DNA of 64,000 nt from Elephas maximus indicus (lineage: Eukaryota; Chordata; Mammalia; Proboscidea; Elephantidae). The notes under the pieces are model-generated. The model worked only from the letters and a program-made list of their open reading frames with translations. It did not search any database and was not told the DNA's origin. Of this stretch, positions 1 to 10,300 are shown one piece after another. Numbering within the stretch: the stretch's first letter is position 1; the number at the start of each line of letters is the position of its first letter. The position numbers were made by a program, and so were the translations under genes. The stretch lies in NCBI RefSeq assembly GCF_024166365.1, contig NC_064842.1:12185001-12249000 (forward strand). The letters are read 5' to 3'.

Positions 1-324
1 AGCCATAAACTGGGACCAGACTATCTGAAATTGTCAGCTCCCATTTTTTGAAGCAAACGTGCTATTTGCACATGCAAGTCCATATGGCAAGTGCCTTTTT
101 AAAAGTAATGCTAAGAAGCTTGTGTTGGTCCTACCATCAGCACAGGAAACAGAACAGAAAATACAAAAAGAAATGTTCTAGCTTGTTAGCTTCTCATATA
201 GTTCAATTTCCCTCACAGGCTGTCTGCCTTCACAGACCTTCGTCTCTCACAGTCTGAAAATGAGCATACGTGTCTGAGACTGAGAAAGTAATAATTTCTC
301 TCAATTTTACTATGCATTACAACT

Positions 325-535
325 TACCAAGTATTTCTTCACACTTCATCTCACTGATCTTCACAAAATTATTAGGTAAGCAGGGTAGACATCATCATGA
401 CCAATTACAGGCAAGGTAATTAAGTCTCAGACAGGTTTAAAATACTTAGGGTCACACTTTTAGTGAATGGAAAAGGCAGCAATAAAGTCCAGGTGTTTTA
501 AATTACAGCCCAGGTTCCTTTTCATTCCATCACAA
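325..535 (-). repeat. MIR SINE remnant
   Basis: Reading the minus strand, this follows the MIR layout: a field like TGACCCTAAGT, then a decayed TGAGACTTAATTACC segment, then a 3' part resembling the MIR core. It is highly diverged. Confidence 0.55.
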
Positions 536-655
536 TGTATCTGAAAAGAATGACCACATAGGATGTATAGCAATCACTTTTAATTGTCCTTCTTCATCTT
601 GAAGAAAAAAAAAAAAGAAGAGTCCTACTTATTTTCTTTTGAAAATATTTAAAAT

Positions 656-1112
656 GTTGTTAGGTATCATCCAGTCAGTTTCGACTCATAGCAACCCTAC
701 GTACAACAGTATGAAACACTGCCCAGTCGTGTATCATCCTCACAATCATTGTTATGCTTGAGCCCACTGTTGCAGCCACTGTGTCAATCCATCTCATTGA
801 GGGTCTTCCTCCTTTTCACCGATCCTCTGCTTTACCAAGCGTGATGCCCTCATCCAGGGACTAGTCCCTCCTGACATGTCCAAAGTATGTGAGATGAAGT
901 CTCGCCATCCTTGCTTCTAAGGAACATTCTGGCTGTACTTCTTCCAAGACAGAATTTGTTCTTTCTTCTGGGAGTCCACGGTATGTATATTCAATATTCT
1001 TTGCCAACGCCTTGATTCAAAGGCATCAGTTCTTCTTCGGTCTTTCTTAATCATTGTCCATCTTTCACATGCCTACGACGCAATTGAAAACACCATGGCT
1101 TAGGCCAGGCGC
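656..1112 (-). mobile_element. RTE LINE 3'-end fragment
   Basis: It matches the 3' part of the RTE copies at 5124 and 20103: the terminal block with TTTCGACTCATAGCAACCCT, then the region containing GAGGGTCTTCCTCC and CCAAAGTATGTGAGATGAAG. The element is 5' truncated and diverged. Confidence 0.85.
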
Positions 1113-1199
1113 ACCTATTTAATCAACCCAGCAGAAAAAGCACTTGTGCTATAAACGTGGATGAATAACTGGGTCCAGACACACTTCCCTCTTCATTGA

Positions 1200-1388
1200 A
1201 GAAAAATTTGTTGCCATCAAGTCAATTTTGACCCTGTAGGACAGAGAACTGCCCCAGAGGGTTTCTAAAGCTATGATCTTTACAGAAGCAGCCAGCCACG
1301 TATGTCTTGTGTGGAGCTGCTGGTAGGTTCAAACAGCCGATCTTTTGGTCAGCAGCCAAGCGCTTTAACCACTGCACCAGCAGGGATC
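1200..1388 (-). repeat. AfroSINE, older long subtype
   Basis: The minus strand carries the tRNA-related head (from the ACCACTGCACCAGCAGGGAT side), the extra segment around ATCTTTACAGAAGCAG found in the longer AfroSINE subtype, and the tail. Confidence 0.75.
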
Positions 1389-1413
1389 CTTTTTTATTAA
1401 AGAAACCACTCCC

Positions 1414-1560
1414 TCGCCCCTGCCAAAAAAAACCCCAAAGTCATTGCGTTGAGTTGATTCCGATTCTGACTCAAACTGAGCCTATAGGACCGAGTCGAAA
1501 TGGCCCAGTTTCCAAGGCTGTAAATCTTTACGGAAGCAGACTGCCACATCTTTCTCCTTT
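1414..1560 (-). repeat. AfroSINE fragment, long subtype
   Basis: This is a tail-side fragment (GTTGAGTTGATTCCGATTCTG) with the ATCTTTACGGAAGCAGACTG insert segment. The tRNA-like head is missing. Confidence 0.65.
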
Positions 1561-1562
1561 AT

Positions 1563-1790
1563 TAAAGAAAGCTCTGTTCTTACAGTTTCTTATAGCTTTT
1601 TTTTTCTTTGTCCTTTCATATTGATTTGAATGTCTTTATAGACTTTTTGTCAGTTTGTAGATATTGCAAATACTTCTGCCTGTTAGCAGACTGTATTTAA
1701 TTTTCTCTAAGGTGTCATTTGATCAACAAAAGGTCTTAATACACTTGACCATGCATCTCTCTCAATCTAGACAAAATACATGAGGCAACT
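1563..1790 (-). mobile_element. Old L1 fragment
   Basis: The antisense L1 wording (TTTTGTCAGTTTGTAGATAT, then TGTCATTTGATCAACAAAAG) matches the ORF2 3' region of old mammalian L1 elements. Confidence 0.6.
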
Positions 1791-2234
1791 TTTTTTAAGC
1801 AGTGGACAACAGGCAACACCTGGCTGGGATCACTGAGGAAGAGAAGGGTGAATGAAGTAAGTCCCCCAAGTGTCTAGCTTCTGCACCTGAGGACAGTTTC
1901 CCCAGAGCAGTGCATGGGAGTCCAAGCAAGGTAGCCCCACTGAGCTGAGGCAGCAGAAGTGAAAGTGTGAGCCAGCTGAAGCAGCCAGTCACCCAGGAGG
2001 GAACTCTGCAGAGCACCCTGGAGTCTGTGTGCCTAAGGGTTGCCTTTAAGTCCATGGTCAATGGTTGCACCATACATAAGCTGAGAGGGAGTTATATTCT
2101 GCAGTGAGAGGCAGTAGCTCATTTATTATACAATTTTGCTATTTCAGAGGTGTTTAGGAAAAAACAAGTTGACTTTAAATTCTCTTTATTTAGTTCCTGT
2201 TATTTGAAGCATCTAATGTAGTTATCTACCACTG

Positions 2235-2732
2235 TCTTAGCTATCTAATGCTGCTATAACAGAAATAAGCACAAGCAGATGGCTTTAATAAACAGAAACT
2301 TACCCTCTCACAGTCTAGGAAGCTTCAAGTCCAAATTCAGGGTGCCAGCTCCCGGGGAAGGCTTTCTCTCTCTGTAGATTCCGGGGGAAGGTCCTTGTTG
2401 TCAATCTTCCCCTCTGGTCTAGGAGACAGGTCCAAAGGACACGCTCTGCTCCTGGCGCTTCTTTCTCAGTGTATGAGGTCCCTCTCCTCTCTGCTCTCTT
2501 TTATTACCGCAAAAGAGATCGACTCAAGATACAACCTAATCCTGTAGATTGTGTCCTGCCTTATTAACATAACTGACTCTAATCCTGCCTTGTCAGCAAC
2601 ATAGAGGTTAGGATTTACAACACATAGGATGATCACATCAGATCACAAAATAGTGACAACCACACAGCACCGGGAATCGTGGCCTAGCCAAGGTGACACA
2701 CATTTTGGGGGGACACAATTCAATCCATAAAA
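2235..2732 (-). mobile_element. ERVL-MaLR-type solo LTR (MLT1-like)
   Basis: It is the same family as the LTRs at 23640, 39803 and 62421. The antisense 3' terminus resembles TGTCTTAGCTATCTAATGCTG and the 5' terminus lies near ATTCAATCCATAA. The middle is diverged and partly replaced. The MaLR assignment rests on terminal wording typical of MLT1 LTRs (the start of the LTR reads like TGGATTGAATTGTGTCCCCC). Confidence 0.7.
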
Positions 2733-2741
2733 ACCACCCAT

Positions 2742-3212
2742 CTGTCAGTTTGTTGTACTGTGTTGGCCTGTTTGTGTGTTGTGTGTTACTGTGATGCCAG
2801 AAGCTATGCCACTAGTATTTCAAATTCTAGGAGGGTCACCCATGGTGGACAGGTTTCAGCAGAGCCTCCAGACTAAGACAGACTAGGAAGAAAGGCCTTG
2901 GTGATCTGCTTCTGAAAATTAACCAACGAAAACCTTACAGGTCACAAGAGAACACTGTCCAACTTGCTTGTTTTGGACACGTCATCTGCAGGGGTCAATT
3001 GCTAGAGGAGGACATCCTGTTCAGTGACATAGAGGGCCAACGAAAGCAAGGGAGGCCCTCAGTGGGACGGGCTGGCCCTCAGTGGGACGGGCTGGCCCTC
3101 AGGAGGTGCTGGCAACGATGAGGACGACGCAGGACCGGCACCATTTCGTCCTGTTGTCCGTACAGTGGCCAGGAGTCAGCGCTGACCCGAGAGCAGCTAA
3201 CAACAGTGTTAT
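2742..3212 (+). mobile_element. Internally deleted RTE (5' end fused to 3' end)
   Basis: Positions 2742-2955 match the 5' UTR of the full-length RTE at 20103-23325, with shared words such as GAAGCTATGCCAC, GGGTCACCCATGG and CCAGACTAAGACAGACTAGG. Positions 2960-3212 match the RTE 3' end (TTTTGGACACGTCATC). About 2.7 kb of coding region is absent. A 20-bp unit is tandemly repeated at 3054-3100. Confidence 0.75.
3054..3100. repeat. 20-bp tandem repeat, 2.3 copies
   Basis: The unit GGCCCTCAGTGGGACGGGCT occurs at 3054-3073 and 3074-3093, and the first 7 bases recur at 3094-3100. It lies inside the RTE 3' remnant where the GGAAGACCCTCAACGAGG region normally is. Confidence 0.95.
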
Positions 3213-3237
3213 CCCGGCGGACGGCTCAGTGGTGACC

Positions 3238-3370
3238 ACCCGCAGCTGAGTCGGTTCCGACTCACAGACAGCTACCCCACGCGCTTCAGAGCGGGACTGT
3301 GCTCCACAGGGTTTTCAAGGGCTGTTTACTGAAAGCATCTGGAACTAGACTGCCAGGGCTTTCTTCCAAG
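3238..3370 (-). repeat. AfroSINE-like fragment, long subtype
   Basis: It contains CTGAGTCGGTTCCGACTCAC and the CTGTGCTCCACAGGGTTTTC variant seen again at 32288. The head is lost. Confidence 0.6.
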
Positions 3371-3384
3371 GGTTATTCGGTAGT

Positions 3385-3575
3385 TAACATTTATTAAGCA
3401 TTAATTATTATCTAGGCATGAATTACATTTCTTTTATTTTTCTTAGCAATCCAATGAGATAAATCCTATTGTCTCCATCCTACAGATGAAGAAATTGAGA
3501 TTAAAAGAGCCTAGTGTCTTGTCCGAGAAGTCAGAGAACTACCAAAAGAAAGACCAGGATTCAAACCCAAAGAGT
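3385..3575 (-). repeat. MIR SINE remnant
   Basis: On the plus strand ATTATTAAGCATT-like wording is followed by CAATGAGATAAATCCTATTG, then TCCTACAGATGAAGAAATTG and GACCAGGATTCAAACCCA. This is the MIR sequence read antisense. Confidence 0.75.
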
Positions 3576-3579
3576 TTCC

Positions 3580-4009
3580 CAGAGAAAAAGGAGAGGGAAC
3601 ACACGAGCTCTAAAGCATGTCTTGTCCGTGTCTTGGGTTGCTGTGCCAGGCAACCAAGAATCTCAAGCCTTTTGTCAAGTTAGGGCAACGCCCACTGAAA
3701 GCTGCCTGCCCCCCTGCCCCAAATTAGTTCTCTAAAATCAGAGGTGTCTCTTGAGAAGATCAGTTGACCCCAAGCTGCCACATCTTTATATTAAAAAGAA
3801 AAAGAGATCTTTTCTAAATCCTTCTCTTTCCAAAATTCCTCAACAGAACTCATCACCCAATGCCTTTCTTCATGCAGGAAACCTAACATTGATCAATCAG
3901 AAATTAAAAGAACAAATTTATTTCATAGCACAAGTTATAGTTAGAACACAAAAGGGCCAGAAGCAAATTATGTGCGAAGTAGCAATAACTGCTGTGGAGC
4001 TGTATTCTC
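3580..4009. other. Intergenic DNA, no feature recognised
   Basis: This sequence lies just past the inferred TAF1A 3' end. Short open frames here have no family resemblance and no repeat is recognisable. Confidence 0.5.
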
Positions 4010-4277
4010 TGATTAACCAAAAAATTTTTTTATTTGAAGAAATATTCTTTAATAAATAAGCCACATTTAACAGTACAAAAAGAAAAATACAAAGCAAAGG
4101 CAGTGAGGCTCGTTCTCTAACTATAACTGAGAGTAAAAGGAATGTAAAAAAATACAAAAATAACTTTTTAAGAGCCGTATAAACTCCCTTCTTAAAATGC
4201 CAAACAAACACATTCAGTAGCTATCTACAGAGCTGCTGCTCTGCTCAAGGCTCTATAAATAAAAGTTAAAATCAATG
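4010..4277 (-). other. TAF1A: TAF1A 3' UTR with poly(A) signals
   Basis: Downstream of the stop on the minus strand the sequence is AT-rich and contains ATTAAA (4048-4053) and AATAAA (4029-4034). Cleavage is therefore expected near 4000-4018. No repeat is recognised inside it. The 3' end is inferred from the signals only. Confidence 0.65.
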
Positions 4278-4390
4278 TCAGAGTCCTGGATCTACAATAC
4301 TGTAGCTTTTCACTGCTCTGTTCATCCGCTTCATTTTCTTCTTTAAGCCTTGATGACCTTGTTTTGATACATACCGAAAATATCTACAAC
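4278..4390 (-). CDS. TAF1A: TAF1A exon 11 (stop codon, residues 414-450)
   Basis: The acceptor is TTTTGTTTTTTAG, giving 113 coding nt that end in TGA at 4280-4278. It encodes the basic tail starting [13 protein letters not shown], with a [12 protein letters not shown] cluster, ending in YSIVDPGL. The lysine/arginine-rich tail is typical of TAF1A as I recall the human protein. The exon continues into a 3' UTR of about 260 nt. Confidence 0.96.
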
Positions 4391-7300
4391 CTAAAAAACA
4401 AAATAAAGACTTTTAATACTTATCATCAAATTCTTCAAGTATTTCCACATTTTGCTTCAACTCTGGCATACTAGTGATTATGAAAACAGGCTGACTTGTA
4501 TTATCTATACCAATATATCCTAAGAATACCCCAACAGCTGTCACCAATGAAATGTATTGCTTCCTACATTCACAGATGTTTTTGATTCCTCAAAATTAAA
4601 ACACATACTTCAGCTTGTTTTCTATCCTGCTCCCAAAACCTCAAAATTGTTTTCTCCAAGAGCAAATGACTATAGCTTCCCTCTCCAAGTTAGCTTAAAA
4701 ATCAGCTAAAAAGGCATCTATAAAAACATTAAAGTTCTCTGTAGAAATTCTAGTTGAAAGGTTAGAATAAATGAATCATAGGTTGGAAAAAATCAAATAT
4801 TACCTATTCATTCCAGTCATCTAGCAAGCAACTAGAAGGTGATTATGTAGCTCTGAAAAGTATGCCTAATGCTTGCTCATTTAAGTTCTACCTGCTCTTC
4901 AAAGTCGTACAATGCTAAAAGAATCATTTATCAAATATTTCAGAGAAACAAATCAAATTTCAATAAGAAAAACGTAAAGTGGATATTATAAGTAATAGGA
5001 TTTTCTATGTTCAATAACTGAATAATGAGACCATAAATCACACACAAAAACATTAACTACGTTACAATCTCAGCGTGTATATATCCATTTTCTCTGGGAA
5101 GTTGGCCGGATATATATGTACCTGGTGTTGTTGTCAGATGCCATCGAGTCCGTTCTGACTCATAGTGGCCCTATGTACAACAGAATGGAACACTGGCTGG
5201 TCCTGTGCCATCCTTACAATTGTTGTCATGCTTGAGCTCATTGTTGCAGCCACTGTGTCAATCCGCCTCGTTGAGGGTCTTCCTCTTTTCCGCTGACCCT
5301 GTACTTTGCCAAGCATGATGTCCTTCTCCAAGGACTGATCCCTCCTGATAACATGTCCAAAGTATATAAGATACAGTCTTGCCATCCTTGCTTCTAAGGA
5401 GCATGCTGGTTTGTACTGCTTCTCAGACAGATTTGTTCTTTCTTTTGGCAGTCCATAGTATATTCAATATTCTTTGCCAACACCGCAATTCAAAAGCGTC
5501 AATTCTCCTTTGGTCTTATTCATTGATTTCACACACATATGATGTGACTGAAAATACCATGGCTTGGGTCAGGTGTACCTTAGTCTTCAAGGTGACATTT
5601 TTGCTCTTCAACGCTTTAAAGAGGTCCTTTGCAGCAGATTTACCCAATGCAATGTGTCTCCTGATTTCCTGACTGCTGCTTCCACGGCTGTTGATTGTGG
5701 ATCCAAGTAAAATGAAACCCTTGACAACTTCAATCGTTTCTCCGTTTATCATGATGTTGCTCGCCGGTCCAGTTACAAGGATTTTTAAGTTGAGGTGCAA
5801 TCCGTACTGAAGGCTGTGGTCTTTGATCTTCATTAGTAAGTGCTTCAAGTCCTCTTCACTTTCAGCAAGCAAAGTTGTGTCATCTGCATAATGCAGGTTG
5901 TTAATGAGTCTTCCTCCAATCCTGATGCCCCCTTCTTCTTCATATAGTCCGGCTTCTCGGATTATTTGCTCAGCATACAGATTGAATAGGTATGGTGAAA
6001 GAATACAACCCTGACGTACACCTTTCCTGACTTTAAACCAATCAGTATCCCCTTGTTCTGTCCGAACAACTGTCTCTTGATCTATGTAAAGGTTCCTCAT
6101 GAGCACAATTAAGTGTTCTGGAATTCCCATTCTTCACAATGTTATCCATAATTTGTTATGATCCACACAGTCGAATGCCTTTGCATAGTCAATAAAACAC
6201 AGGTAAACATCCTTCTGGTATTCTCTGCTTTCAGCCAGGATCCATCTGACATCAGCAATGATATCCCTGGTTCCACGTCCTCTTCTGAAACCAGCCTGAA
6301 TTTCTGGCAGTTCCCTATCGATATACTGCTGCAGCTGTTTTTGAATGGTCTTCAGCAGAATTTTGCTTGCGTATGATATTAATGATATTGTTCTATAATT
6401 TCCACATTCGGCTGGATCACCTTTCTTGGGAATAGGCATAAATATGTATCTCTTCCAATCAGTTGGCCAGGAAGCTGTCTTCCATATTTCTTGGCAGAGA
6501 CTAGTGAGCACCTCCAGCGTTGCATCTGTTTCTTGAAACATCTCAATTGATATTCCATCAATTCCTGGAGCCTTGTTTTTCGCCAATGCCTTCAGAGCAG
6601 CTTGGACTTATTCCTTCAGTTCCTGATCATATGCCACCTCTTGAAATGGTCGAACATCGACTAATTCTTTTTGGTATAATGACTCTGTGTATTCCTTCCA
6701 TCTTCTTTTGATGCTTCCTGCGTCGTTTAATATTTTCACCATGGAATCCTTCACTATTGCAACTCGAGGCTTGAATTTTTTCTTCAGCTCTTTCAGCTTG
6801 AGAAACACCGAGCGTGTTCTTCCCTTTTGGTTTTCCATCTCCAGCTCTTTGCACATGTCAAAATACTTTACTTTGTCTTCTCGAGAGGCCCTTTCAAATC
6901 TTCTGTTCAGTTCTTTTACTTCATCAATTCTTCCTTTTGCTTTAGATGCTCGATGCTCAAGAGCAAGTTTCAGAGTCTCCTCTGACATCCATCTTGGTCT
7001 TTTCTTTCTTTCCTGTCTTTTCAGTGACCTCTTGCTTTCTTCATGGATGATGTCCTTGATGTCATTCCACAACTCGTCTGGTCTTCGGTCACTAGTGTTC
7101 AATGTGTCAAATCTATTCTTCAGGTGGTCTCTAAATTCAGGTGGGATATACTCAAGGCCATATTTTGGCTCTCGTGGACTTGCTCTGATTTTCTTCATTT
7201 TCAGCTTGAACTTGCATATGAGCAATTGATGGTCTGTTCCACAGTCGGTCCCTGGCCTTGTTCTGACTGATGATATTGAGCTTTTCCATCGTCTTTTTTC

Positions 7301-10300
7301 ACAGATGTAGTCAGTTTGATTTCTGTGTGTTCCATCTGGTGAGGTCCATACATGTGTATGGTCACCATTTATGTAGGTGAAAGAAAGTATTTGCAATGAA
7401 GAAGTCGTTGGTCTCGCAAAACTCTATCATTCGATCTCCGGCATTGTTTCTACCACCAAGGCCATATTTTCCAACTACTGATCCTTCTTCTTTGTTTCCA
7501 ACTTTCGCATTCCAATCACAGTAATTATCCATGCATCTTGATTGCACGTTCGATCAATTTCACACTGCAGCAGCTGATAAAAATCTTTTATTTCTTCATC
7601 TTTGACCTTAGTGGTTGGTGCGTAAATTTGAATAACAGTCGTATTAACTGGTATTCCTTGTAAGCATATGGATATTATCCTCTCATTGACAGCGTTGTAC
7701 TTCAGGATAGATCCTGCAATTTTCTTTTTGACTATGAATGCAACACCATTCCTCTTCAAGTTGTCATTCCCAGCATGGTAGACTATATGATTGTCCAATT
7801 CAAAATGGCCAATACCAGTCCATTTCAGCTCACTAATGCCTAGGATATCAATGCTTATGCATTCCATTTCATTTCTGACAATATCCAATTTTCCTAGATT
7901 CATACTTTGTACATTCCAGGTTCCATTTATTAATTATTATATATGTACCTGTAGTAACCCTTGTATTATCCCTGAAAATAGTACACAAGAATTACCTCAT
8001 TTTATTAGCTAAGAAGAGCTAGTTTCCATGATGGCACTTAAATATTTTGTGTTTGTAAACTCATCATCCACTTCAGCAAAAAAGCCTTGTATAGAGATTT
8101 CTGCTGCCTCCTAAGATATAGAAAGAACTTCGCTTCCATACTAACAACAAGAAAAGGCCAAGTACAAAATCCTAAATCTTCTTGAGCCCACTGGAGAGCT
8201 AATGTCACAGGGCAACCAATCAGCCTGAATTCCAAGGATGAAAGGCTCTTCCAAGGAGAAATGGGATGCACGGACTGGCTCACTTGCTACAGAGTATGGG
8301 AAGAAGAGGCAGCTACCACACAAGCGGCCCATGCTCTAAGCATGAAGCAACAGCTGCCCACAATTAGAAGAACCTGAATCCTATGATATAGCAGTGGCAA
8401 CCAGAGTGAGAACAAACTCAGCTCAGTGAACCCCTGAAGAGACTGACCCAACCCCCACACAACCACCAGGCAGTAGAAGGGACAGCCATTTTCAAGCACA
8501 ACCATGTTTGACATTCCTATAATCCTTTAGAACTTAAAAAGCATTTTGACTTAGTGTTTAATATGCAAACCCTGGTGGCATAGTGGTTAAGTGCTACAGT
8601 TGCTAACCAAAAGGTCAGCAGTTTGAATCCATCAGGTGCTCCTTGGAAACTCCATAGGGCAGTTCTACTCTGACCTATAGGGTCACTATGAGTCGGAATC
8701 AACTCGATGGCCATGGGTTTCGTTTGGTTTTTTGGTGTATGCAAACCAGGACTGGTGATACAATGCCCATTTCAGAGACGGCTCACAAAGGCTACATGGC
8801 AAGTAAGTGACAGCATGGGAGAATGAACCCAGAGCTCCTAACTCTGCTCAAACACACTGTCTGAGATACCTCGGCATTCGTAAAGTAGTAGAAAATCACA
8901 GTCCAAATCACACTGTGTCCCTTTTCATTAGTGTATTAGTGAGAAAATTTCAAGTTATTTTATTAATTCCTTTCCTCTCACGAAACCAACATTTTATACA
9001 TCTTAGTAACCATCTCAAACACTCGCTGATTCCAAATAACACGAATTCCAAATAACACAAACTAAATCCGTATCTAAAACGGGACTAAAGAACAGATGGC
9101 TTACTAGCAGTCATTGCAAGGTTTATTTCCTTCACTTCTGGACGTTATTTTGTAGCAGTTTCATTTCAGTATTTCCTACCTGTTCAGATTTCAGTGGTAC
9201 ATAGCGGTAAGAGTTTTACTGGCCAAAACATTCTACAAAGAAAAGATCCATTCCTCTGTTCTTTTAGGAGGATTTTTGTTAAGTTAATGGGAAATATTCC
9301 TTTTCTTAATGGGAGTGGAATTCTTTTCTTTCAGAAACAAGATAAGTGAACATAGAGCTAGTGTAGAGCAATGAGGTCAATAAAGAATATTTTTCTTTTT
9401 CTTATAGACAGTCTTAGTCAACTCTCTATACGGCAAGGCCAAATGGTCATTTGTTGTGGGATCAAACTGCATGCTACACCCTAATGCCAAAGACACTCAT
9501 GTTAGAACACACGGAGACCATCACAATCAACATGCAATCACCAAATCTATCTGTCGGTACACCTTCCAGGCACATCACACCTTGTTCCAACTCAGGATTC
9601 GGCCTTCCATCCAAGTTATTTCTTGAGCACCTAATATCCCTGGGAATTGTGCTGGGTACACTCTAATGTGAACAAATGGCCATACTTTCTCATTTCAAAA
9701 TTGTCCAAAATCTGTGTCTACATAAAAAACAAAAAACACCTTTTCCTAACAGTATTCCAGCTACCAAAGCTTTCTCACAAGCCAAGGCCTTATCTTCTGT
9801 CCAGTCGTTTTTCGCCCAGAAGTAGCTGAAATGAAAGCTTGGCCACCAGTTTTTCCTAGAGCGCCACTCATCTTGAACCCACGCTAGATGATTTCTGGAA
9901 AAGAAAAATGTCACAAGGGAAGGTCACTGGGGGGGACAGATCTGAACTGTCAGAATCTGAACTTAAGCACACTCTACGGGAAGATGACAAGGAAGATGTT
10001 TCCAAACCAAATACGGAGCATGGCCAGGCCATAGCACATGACTGGCAACAGTATGAAAACACAGCTTTTTTGTACTCTTTTATTTCTACATCCCGTTTTC
10101 CATTCAACTAATAGCCAATTCAGTACAGCGCAGTGAGTAAGAGCATAGACTCTGAAGCCAGAATCCTATATTCAAATTTCAGTTCTTCTATTTACTATCT
10201 ATGTGACCTTGGCCAAGCTGCTTAATCTCTTGAGCCTTAGTTTCCTTGAGAATATTAATGATACATATTCCAGAGCACTGTTACTAGAATTAAACCGTTC

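Noticed and set aside
6687-7229. 180-residue open frame on the plus strand
   Set aside because: It is antisense to the RTE endonuclease/linker region and rich in Ser/Phe/Leu, as expected for a shadow of a Lys/Glu-rich protein.
5516-7396. Long minus-strand frames with reverse transcriptase motifs as possible host genes
   Set aside because: They belong to an RTE element with target duplications, 5' truncation and frameshifts, repeated again at 20103.
8566-8640. tRNA-like A and B boxes in AfroSINE heads
   Set aside because: They are SINE heads derived from a tRNA, not tRNA genes: no complete cloverleaf, and the SINE body and tail follow directly.
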